Source: Spongiibacteraceae bacterium
Lineage (GTDB): Bacteria > Pseudomonadota > Gammaproteobacteria > Pseudomonadales > Dasaniaceae
NCBI GenBank assembly: GCA_028280715.1
Contig: JANQLG010000049.1
Coordinates: 1 to 52,137 of the forward strand
Reading direction: 5' to 3'
Length of the DNA: 52,137 bases
Shown here: positions 45,621 to 52,137 of the stretch, piece by piece
Layout of the letters: the number at the start of each line of letters is the position of its first letter
Numbering within the stretch: position 1 is the first letter of the stretch
The notes under the pieces: model-generated
What the model was told of the DNA's origin: nothing
What the model saw: the letters and a program-made list of their open reading frames with translations, nothing else
The model's database searches: none
Translations under genes and position numbers: made by a program

Positions 45621-46801
45621 ATCAGCAAGTGTCTTATCGTGACAAAGCATTTTTACTTGATCATATAAAAAGTATTTTGGCGTTTTACCACCCGAATATC
45701 GTCGATACATCGGGTGGTTTTTTTCAAAATTTTCTAGATGATGGCTCAGTATTTGATGGCGATAGTCGTCACTTGGTTAGCAGTACGCGGATGGTGTTTA
45801 TTTACTGCAAAGCCTATCAATTGTTTGGTGATGAAGAATATTTACGCCGCGCTGAACACGGTTTGGCTTACCTTCGTAACGTACATTGGGATTCAGAGCG
45901 TCAGGGTTATAACTGGACACTTAAAGCGCATGAAGCCGATGATCAAACCAATCACTGTTATGGTTTGGCTTTTGTCATATTAGCCTTTGCTACCGCATTG
46001 GAAACGGGATTCGAAGATGCTAGAGCTGATCTGGACAATGCCTACGCATTAATGGAGCAGCATTTTTGGCAAGCAGAAGATGGTTTGTATGCCGATGAAG
46101 CCAGTAGCGATTGGTCGGCAGTGTCTGATTATCGCGGTCAAAATGCGAACATGCATAGCTGTGAGGCAATGCTTGCGGCTTATGAGGCGACAAAGGATGC
46201 TAAGTTTTTAGATCGCGCTTATCAATTAGCAAAAAAATTCGCCGTCGAAATGGCAGACAAAGCAGATGGTTTGATCTGGGAACATTACAGCAAAGATTTA
46301 GCCATTGACTGGCAATACAATAAAGACGATCCAAAAAATCTTTATCGCCCCTGGGGCTTTCAGCCTGGTCATCAAACCGAATGGACAAAATTATTATTGT
46401 TGTTACACAGCCACCGGCCTGAAGACTGGATGTTGGAACGCGCGCAATCATTATTCGATCGTGCATTAGACGTTAGTTGGGATAATGAATTGGGTGGCAT
46501 TCTCTATGGCTTTGCACCGGATGGCAGTATTTGTGATGACGATAAATATTTTTGGGTACAAGCCGAGAGCTTTGCCGCGGCAGCGCGATTAGCTGTGGTA
46601 ACTGGCGATGAAAAATACTGGCAATGGTACGACCGTATTTGGGCCTATGCCGATGCACATATGATCGATCATCAATATGGCGCCTGGTACCGCGTGCTTA
46701 ATCGACAAAATCAAAAACTGTCAGATCAAAAGTCCACCGCAGGTGGCAAGTGTGATTATCACACCCTGGGCGCCTGTTGGGATGTGTTGCGTGTTATTTA
46801 A
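45617..46801 (+). CDS. AGE family epimerase/isomerase, probable D-mannose isomerase
   Basis: The protein has about 394 residues and an (alpha/alpha)6-barrel of the N-acylglucosamine 2-epimerase family. Expected catalytic His residues lie in NHCYGLAFVILAFAT, NANMHSCEAMLAAYEAT and FQPGHQTEWTKLLLLLHSH. The length and the lack of N-acetyl-sugar genes nearby fit mannose isomerase (mannose to fructose) better than the acylglucosamine epimerase. Cellobiose 2-epimerase is another related activity. The ATG at 45617 overlaps the kinase stop by four bases; the frame is open to a TTG at 45602. With the kinase it forms a mannose to fructose 6-phosphate route. Confidence 0.85.
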   Translation: MNQQVSYRDKAFLLDHIKSILAFYHPNIVDTSGGFFQNFLDDGSVFDGDSRHLVSSTRMVFIYCKAYQLFGDEEYLRRAEHGLAYLRNVHWDSERQGYNWTLKAHEADDQTNHCYGLAFVILAFATALETGFEDARADLDNAYALMEQHFWQAEDGLYADEASSDWSAVSDYRGQNANMHSCEAMLAAYEATKDAKFLDRAYQLAKKFAVEMADKADGLIWEHYSKDLAIDWQYNKDDPKNLYRPWGFQPGHQTEWTKLLLLLHSHRPEDWMLERAQSLFDRALDVSWDNELGGILYGFAPDGSICDDDKYFWVQAESFAAAARLAVVTGDEKYWQWYDRIWAYADAHMIDHQYGAWYRVLNRQNQKLSDQKSTAGGKCDYHTLGACWDVLRVI

Positions 46802-46836
46802 CTTTATAAACTTTGCAAACGTAGATTGAAAAAATA

Positions 46837-48996
46837 ATGAAAAAATATTTTCTATTAAGTACCGTTTTTTTATGTGCGCTAACCGCTTGTTCAGAATCAA
46901 CGCAAAATGATCAAACTGATTCTGAAAAAAGTGCTGATAATGTATTGCACTATGTTGACCCTTTTATTGGTACTGCCGGTGATCATGGTCAATTGCATCC
47001 AGCGGCAATGCTTCCCTTTGGTATGATTCAAGTCGGGCCTGATACGGTTGGTAAAAGTCACTCCGGTTATGACTTTGAACAAAATGAGCTGCTAGGATTT
47101 AGCCATAATCGTAGCGCTGGTGTCGGTTGCCGTGGTTCTGGTGGCGACTTGTTGTTGTTGGCAAGTTACAGTAACCGAGTTAGTGCAGACAATGAATTTA
47201 ATCCAGTCGCACTGAATAAAGAACAGGAGTTAGCAACACCTGGTTATTACAAAACAGCCTACGGTGAAGATGCTATTATTGCAGAGATGACGGCATCGGC
47301 CAGTAGTGGTTGGCAACGCTATACCTTTCCCAAAGCCGGTGAAGTGCTGTTGATGGGCGATTTATCGCACTCGCATGATAATTTTTATTCCGGCAGTTAT
47401 CGTATTGTAGAAGGTGCTGCCAGCGAATCATTCATTTTCGGAAGTATTGAAGCGTCAACGGTTTGCAGAAAAGGGAAATATCAAGTTCATTTCAGTTTAG
47501 GCACATCGCTTAATCCTGAACAAATAAAGAAGATCGGTGATCACCAGTTTGCTTTGGTATTTAATGTTGAAGCAGGGCAGCAACTGCTGGTACAAACTGC
47601 TTTTTCATCCATTGATTCAGAACATGCTGATTCATTGCGCAAGGCAGAAAGTGCCAACGATACTTTCCTAACCGTTAAGCAAAACGCTGAACAATTATGG
47701 CGCGACAAACTTAATCGGTTTGCTCTCGAAGGTGGCGAAGACTATAAAAAATTATTTTATACCCATTTGTATCATACCTATTCGTCGCCATTTAAAGTTG
47801 CCTCGCAGGGAGAAAAATATCGCGCTCCTGACAATGCCATATACACATCGGATGTTGGTGACCATTATCTTAGTTGGTCTATCTGGGATACCTTCAGAAC
47901 CAAGTTTCCGCTGTTAACGATCACCGATCCGGAAGCAATGATCGATATTACTCGTTCCCTGGCGCGTTTGTATTCGCAGGGTAAACAAGCCTGGGCGACG
48001 GAAACAGAACCCTATTTAACGGTAAGAACGGAACATTCCGGCATTGTGTTATTGGATGCATGGAATAAAGGCATTGCCGGTTTTAATCCCGAAGACATTA
48101 TCTCGCTATTAAGCGAAGAAGCCGATGCATTGGAAAGGAAATCTCCAGATCAAGTGTTGGAAGCGGCTTATGATGACTGGGCTGTTGCCGAGTTCGCTAA
48201 CATTATCGGTGATGACGACCTCGCCAATAAATATAGGCAAAGAGCTAGTAGTTATCGTCCATTATGGCTTGAAAAATTTAAAGTGATGGATGAAAACTCC
48301 GACATTATGCATGGTGATGGTTTATACGAAGGCACACTTTGGCAGTACCGCTGGTTTGTTCCCTTTGATACACAATGGCTAGTTGAACAGTTAGGTGGTA
48401 ACGAAGGATTTTCCACAGAGTTAAGTACTTTCTTTGCACAAGAATTATATAACATGGGCAATCAGCCCGATATCCAGTCGCCGTTTATGTTTAATTTTTC
48501 TTCGGCGCCTTGGAAAACGCAGCAAATAGTCAATCAAATTCTTACTAAGCCAATGAATCATTGGTATGGCACTCATGAAAAATTCGAAACGCCTTATTTT
48601 GGTAAGGCCTTTGATACTTCGCCTAAAGGTTATATTCGTGAGATGGATGATGACGATGGCACCATGGCGGCTTGGTTTGTGTTTGCGTCAATGGGTTTAT
48701 ATCCAGCCGCACCTGGGTTGCCACTATATAGCCTACACACACCAATATTTTCTGAAGTAACGATTAATCACGATAACGGTGATCAATTTCAAATCGTTAC
48801 GCATGATTTCAGTGAAGACAATATTTATATTCAAAAGACGGTACTGAATGACATGCCATTAGAACGCGCATGGTTGTCTCATGCAGAAATCATGCAGAGT
48901 GGTAAGTTGGAAATCTGGCTTGGCAGTGAGCCCAATAAACAGTGGGGTACCGATGACGTGCTGCAAACCAGTCTCGAAGAAGTCGCTACGCATTAA
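46837..48996 (+). CDS. GH92 family alpha-mannosidase-like lipoprotein (second copy)
   Basis: The 719-residue lipoprotein has its lipobox (LTAC) at residues 15-18. GH92 segments are DPFIGTAGDHGQLHPAAMLP, LGFSHNRSAGVGCRGSGGDL, YTHLYHTYSSPF, SWSIWDTFRTKFPLLTI, then MDDDDGTMAAWFVFASMGLY near the Ca site and the catalytic acids. This is the more canonical of the two copies. It likely removes terminal alpha-mannose outside the inner membrane. It lies 35 bases after the mannose isomerase gene and 38 before iolC-iolJ, which ties mannose release to inositol use in one run. Confidence 0.92.
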   Translation: MKKYFLLSTVFLCALTACSESTQNDQTDSEKSADNVLHYVDPFIGTAGDHGQLHPAAMLPFGMIQVGPDTVGKSHSGYDFEQNELLGFSHNRSAGVGCRGSGGDLLLLASYSNRVSADNEFNPVALNKEQELATPGYYKTAYGEDAIIAEMTASASSGWQRYTFPKAGEVLLMGDLSHSHDNFYSGSYRIVEGAASESFIFGSIEASTVCRKGKYQVHFSLGTSLNPEQIKKIGDHQFALVFNVEAGQQLLVQTAFSSIDSEHADSLRKAESANDTFLTVKQNAEQLWRDKLNRFALEGGEDYKKLFYTHLYHTYSSPFKVASQGEKYRAPDNAIYTSDVGDHYLSWSIWDTFRTKFPLLTITDPEAMIDITRSLARLYSQGKQAWATETEPYLTVRTEHSGIVLLDAWNKGIAGFNPEDIISLLSEEADALERKSPDQVLEAAYDDWAVAEFANIIGDDDLANKYRQRASSYRPLWLEKFKVMDENSDIMHGDGLYEGTLWQYRWFVPFDTQWLVEQLGGNEGFSTELSTFFAQELYNMGNQPDIQSPFMFNFSSAPWKTQQIVNQILTKPMNHWYGTHEKFETPYFGKAFDTSPKGYIREMDDDDGTMAAWFVFASMGLYPAAPGLPLYSLHTPIFSEVTINHDNGDQFQIVTHDFSEDNIYIQKTVLNDMPLERAWLSHAEIMQSGKLEIWLGSEPNKQWGTDDVLQTSLEEVATH

Positions 48997-49034
48997 CCGA
49001 TAAATGTCGAAAATTTTTTTGCAGGAAATCATGT

Positions 49035-50981
49035 ATGACAAGTGCCACTATTGCAGCTAATAACAAATCACTGGATGTTATTACTATTGGGCGCGCCAGT
49101 GTGGATTTGTATGGCCAACAAATTGGTGGACGGCTCGAAGATATGGGTTCCTTTGCCAAATATGTTGGTGGCTGTCCGGCCAATATCGCCGTTGGTACAT
49201 CGCGCTTGGGTTTAAAGTCAGCACTATTGACCGGTGTCGGTGAAGACCATATGGGACGTTTTATCATCGAACAATTGGAAAAAGAGGGCGTATGTATCGA
49301 TGGTATTAAAAGAGATTCAGAACGTCTAACGGCTTTGGTAATTTTGGGTATCAGAGATCAGGAAACCTTTCCTTTATTATTTTATCGTGAAAATTGTGCC
49401 GATATGGCACTGTGCAAAGCCGATGTTAATCCGGAGTTCATTCGCTCTTCCCGTTCAGTATTAATTACGGGTACGCATTTATCGACACCTACTGTTAGAG
49501 AAGCCAGTATGGAAGCGGTGCGATTGGCAAAAGAAAGTGGCGGCAAAGTTATTTTGGACGGTGATTATCGGCCAGTGTTGTGGGGTTTAACCACACCGGA
49601 GTTGGGTGAAGAGCGTTTTATTGCCAATGATGAAGTGACACAACAATTGCAGGAAGTATTGCCGCTGTGTGACTTAATTGTCGGTACCGAAGAAGAACTG
49701 CATATTTTGGCAGGCACAACCGATACCTTAAAAGCCATAAATATTATTCGTAATCTATCCAGTGCAACGATTGTTTGCAAGCGTGGTGAAAAAGGCGCGG
49801 TAGTATTTGATGGTGAGATACCTGCCGATTTGGATCAAGGCATCTCGCATCCCGGTTTTCCTATCGAAGTATTCAATGTGTTAGGTGCTGGCGATGCGTT
49901 TATGAGTGGATTCTTACGTGGCTGGTTGCGTGATATGCCGTTAGAAGAGTGTTGCAAATTGGCCAATGCCTCGGGTGCATTAGTGGTGTCGCGTCATGGT
50001 TGTGCACCGGCAATACCGAGTTGGGATGAAATCCAGTATTTCTTAAAAGAAGGTTCAAGCTATAGCGCATTAAGGTTGGATGAAAAACTGAACCATGTTC
50101 ATCATGCTTCGAACAGAGACGTTGAATATAACAATGTCATGATTGCCGCATTTGATCATAGAAGTCAGTTTGAAGAGATTGCTGCCAGCGTGGGTGCAGA
50201 CAATGCAAAAATCCCTGAATTTAAACAACTGATATTGAATGCCGTTAACCAGGTGAGTAATGATCAAAACGGATTAGGGATTCTGGCAGATGGTCGATTT
50301 GGATCAAGAGTATTGGAGCTGGCTGCCGATCACCCTTATTGGATTGGACGACCGATTGAATTGCCAGGCTCATGCCCACTTGAATTTGAAAGTTCGGCAG
50401 ATGTGGCTACAGAAATTAATGAATGGCCATTGAATCACGTGGTTAAGTGTTTGTGTTTTTATCACCCCGATGATCCGGAATCTTTAAAGATACAACAGGA
50501 AGCACAACTACTCAGATTGTACGATGCCTGCAGGAAAACCCGGCATGAGTTGCTACTTGAAATTATCTGTTCAAAAAACGGTGAGGTTGATCAGTTTACT
50601 GTCAGTCGAGCTATGCAACGGTTTTATGATTTAGGTATTTATCCTGATTGGTGGAAACTGGAACCAGCACGGGATAGCGAGACTTGGAAAAATATCGAAG
50701 ATACCATCAATAGTAACGATCCACACTGTCGCGGTATTTTGCTATTGGGTTTATCCGCAACGGAAGCAACATTAAAGGAAAAGTTTGCCATTGCCGCTGA
50801 CTGTAATGCAGTAAAAGGTTTTGCGGTAGGTAGAACTATTTTTGCGGAACCGGCAAAGCAGTGGTTTGCGGGTAATATCGACGATGCTGAAGCCGTGCAG
50901 CAACTAAAAACTAATTACCTCAATTTGATTAACATTTGGCAACAAGTCAGACCCTCTATCGGTAATGGCGTAACAGGCTAG
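49035..50981 (+). CDS. iolC: Fusion of 5-dehydro-2-deoxygluconokinase (IolC) and DUF2090 aldolase-like domain (IolJ)
   Basis: The 648-residue protein has two parts. Residues 10-335 are a PfkB kinase with DVITIGRASVDLYGQQIGGR, KYVGGCPANIAVGTSRLGLK and the C-terminal ATP motif NVLGAGDAFMSGFLRGWL, all typical of IolC. Residues 355-645 are a DUF2090 domain (VMIAAFDHRSQFEEIAASVG, LGILADGRFGSRVL, WWKLEPARDSETW, VKGFAVGRTIFAEPAKQW). The domain is thought to cleave 2-deoxy-5-keto-gluconate 6-phosphate to malonate semialdehyde and dihydroxyacetone phosphate. Fused forms are common in proteobacteria. MmsA/IolA at 9348 can use the malonate semialdehyde. Confidence 0.94.
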   Translation: MTSATIAANNKSLDVITIGRASVDLYGQQIGGRLEDMGSFAKYVGGCPANIAVGTSRLGLKSALLTGVGEDHMGRFIIEQLEKEGVCIDGIKRDSERLTALVILGIRDQETFPLLFYRENCADMALCKADVNPEFIRSSRSVLITGTHLSTPTVREASMEAVRLAKESGGKVILDGDYRPVLWGLTTPELGEERFIANDEVTQQLQEVLPLCDLIVGTEEELHILAGTTDTLKAINIIRNLSSATIVCKRGEKGAVVFDGEIPADLDQGISHPGFPIEVFNVLGAGDAFMSGFLRGWLRDMPLEECCKLANASGALVVSRHGCAPAIPSWDEIQYFLKEGSSYSALRLDEKLNHVHHASNRDVEYNNVMIAAFDHRSQFEEIAASVGADNAKIPEFKQLILNAVNQVSNDQNGLGILADGRFGSRVLELAADHPYWIGRPIELPGSCPLEFESSADVATEINEWPLNHVVKCLCFYHPDDPESLKIQQEAQLLRLYDACRKTRHELLLEIICSKNGEVDQFTVSRAMQRFYDLGIYPDWWKLEPARDSETWKNIEDTINSNDPHCRGILLLGLSATEATLKEKFAIAADCNAVKGFAVGRTIFAEPAKQWFAGNIDDAEAVQQLKTNYLNLINIWQQVRPSIGNGVTG

Positions 50982-51011
50982 AGAACGGACTATAGACGAG
51001 GCGAGAATACT

Positions 51012-52137
51012 ATGAAAACTGTTCGTTTAACCATGGCGCAGGCTTTAGTCCGGTATTTGTCGAATCAATATGTGCTTATCGATGGCGAAGAGCAGCCTTA
51101 TTTTCATGGTGTGTGGGCGATATTTGGTCACGGTAATGTCGCCGGCCTCGGTGAAGCGCTTTATGAGTATAAAGATAGACTCCCCACATATCGTGCCCAT
51201 AACGAACAAGGTATGGCACACGCGGCCATTGCGTTTAGTAAAGAAAAAGTCAGAACCCAAGCGATGATTTGTACAACATCAATCGGTCCTGGCGCTACTA
51301 ATATGGTTACAGCTGCGGCGCTTGCCCATGTCAATCGCTTGCCGGTTTTATTATTGCCGGGTGATGTGTTTGCTAACCGGCGACCTGATCCGGTACTGCA
51401 GCAAATCGAGGATTTTACCGATGGTACAATTTCTGCCAACGATTGTTTTAAACCGGTTTCGCGATATTTTGATCGCATTGTAAGGCCTGAACAAATTTTA
51501 ACTGCACTGCCACGCGCAATGCATACCTTTTTTGATGCGGCCAATTGTGGTCCGGTTACGTTATCGTTGTGTCAGGATATACAGGCTGAGGCCTATGACT
51601 ATCCAGAAAGTTTCTTTGAGAAAAAAGTCTGGCAACAGAAAAGAACTATTCCAGAACAAAATGATATTGAAAAACTGGTTAGCTTAATTCGTTCAGCCAA
51701 ACAACCGTTGATTGTCAGTGGTGGCGGTGTGCACTATGCGGGGGCCTGTGAAAGCTTATCAACATTTGCCACTGCAACAGGTATTCCTGTGGTAGAAACG
51801 CAAGCCGGTAAAAGTGCATTGGCTTGGAATCATTCGCAATGTTTAGGTTCGGTAGGTGTAACTGGAACTAGCGCTGCTAACCAGGCGGCAGAAACTGCTG
51901 ACCTGATCATTGCCATCGGGACACGGCTACAGGATTTTACCACGGCATCGCGGGCATTATTTGCTAACCCCGACAGGCAGCTAGTGCAGGTCAATGTCAA
52001 TATTTATGACAGTCATAAGCATGGTGCTATTGCGGTTCAGGCTGATGCCAGGTTGTGTATAGAAACACTACAAGAGCTTTTAGCTGATTATTATGTATCC
52101 GATAGTTGGCAAAAATTTTATCAACAACAGCAACAAT
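51012..52137 (+). CDS. iolD: IolD, trihydroxycyclohexane-1,2-dione hydrolase (cut by window end)
   Basis: About 375 residues of an expected 620 or so are present; the gene runs off the window. It is a thiamine-diphosphate enzyme of the acetohydroxy-acid synthase superfamily. IolD segments are MKTVRLTMAQALVRYLSNQY, GVWAIFGHGNVAGLGEALYE, YRAHNEQGMAHAAIAFSK (with the cofactor-activating Glu) and CTTSIGPGATNMVTAAALAH. It opens the ring of the inositol-derived dione to 5-deoxy-glucuronate. It follows iolC-iolJ by 30 bases. Confidence 0.95.
   Translation, partial: MKTVRLTMAQALVRYLSNQYVLIDGEEQPYFHGVWAIFGHGNVAGLGEALYEYKDRLPTYRAHNEQGMAHAAIAFSKEKVRTQAMICTTSIGPGATNMVTAAALAHVNRLPVLLLPGDVFANRRPDPVLQQIEDFTDGTISANDCFKPVSRYFDRIVRPEQILTALPRAMHTFFDAANCGPVTLSLCQDIQAEAYDYPESFFEKKVWQQKRTIPEQNDIEKLVSLIRSAKQPLIVSGGGVHYAGACESLSTFATATGIPVVETQAGKSALAWNHSQCLGSVGVTGTSAANQAAETADLIIAIGTRLQDFTTASRALFANPDRQLVQVNVNIYDSHKHGAIAVQADARLCIETLQELLADYYVSDSWQKFYQQQQQ

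Noticed and set aside
49035-50981. Frameshift joining two genes as an explanation for the 648-residue iolC product
   Set aside because: Kinase and DUF2090 parts are in one uninterrupted frame and this fusion is common in proteobacteria.
1-52137. Insertion sequences, prophage genes, CRISPR arrays or rRNA
   Set aside because: No transposase, integrase, phage structural gene, repeat-spacer pattern or rRNA segment was seen.

Overview
The window looks like chromosomal DNA of a Gram-negative heterotroph, most likely a marine or plant-debris-associated gammaproteobacterium (Cellvibrionales/Alteromonadales type). The evidence is a gammaproteobacterial tRNA-Asp, a TonB-dependent receptor of the polysaccharide-utilisation type, lipoprotein glycoside hydrolases, MsrPQ, TRAP and GPH transporters, and moderate-to-low GC. 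No database was searched; taxonomy and functions are read from the sequence.

Layout. (1) 1-2704: the 3' end of tRNA-Asp(GTC) with its terminator, then a visibly GC-richer three-gene cassette (AraC regulator, divergent NmrA-like reductase and DUF1772 membrane protein) that looks acquired. (2) 2938-8939: a DUF4920 protein, then a six-gene minus-strand run of chemoreceptor, MauG/CcpA-like dihaem peroxidase, cupredoxin, dihaem cytochrome c, MsrP and MsrQ, which looks like a periplasmic redox and oxidative-damage module. (3) 9348-29178: a catabolic locus organised around the LacI-type operator TTGACACCGGTGTCAA. It reads leftward as HAD phosphatase, LacI regulator, GH115-like enzyme and (methyl)malonate-semialdehyde dehydrogenase. 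It reads rightward as glucuronate isomerase, fructuronate reductase and ThuA. Further on are a Gfo/Idh oxidoreductase, a GPH transporter, a Ca-dependent PI-PLC-like enzyme, a purple-acid-phosphatase-like lipoprotein, a GH28 enzyme and a TonB receptor. (4) 29553-33399: a VPS62-like secreted protein, a membrane AlbA_2 protein and a GGDEF-EAL protein; no link to the catabolic theme is visible. (5) 33456-52137: gntR-dctPQM-GH92 leftward; rightward manD, kdgK, uxaA, a FucP-like permease, fructokinase, mannose isomerase/epimerase, a second GH92, an iolC-iolJ fusion and iolD (cut by the window end).

How it fits together. Regions 3 and 5 together encode routes for hexuronate (UxaC, UxuB, ManD, UxaA, KdgK), mannose (two GH92, AGE-family isomerase, fructokinase) and inositol (IolD, IolC/J, MmsA/IolA). 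They also encode a phosphoinositide-type phospholipase, a secreted phosphatase and a GH115-like candidate alpha-glucuronidase. Mannose, glucuronic acid, inositol and phosphate joined through a phospholipase-C-sensitive bond is the composition of plant-type glycosyl inositol phosphorylceramide (GIPC) head groups. My main hypothesis is therefore a locus for using GIPC or a related glycosyl-phosphoinositide. Diatom or plant glucuronomannan, or several separate substrates, are the main alternatives.

The most striking non-coding element is a perfect 52-bp palindrome (14969-15020) that contains two overlapping, mirror-image sigma70-type promoters whose -35 boxes lie inside a single LacI-type operator. 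A second set of sites (TGGTnnnACCA type, spaced 30 and 29 bp) lies between gntR and manD.
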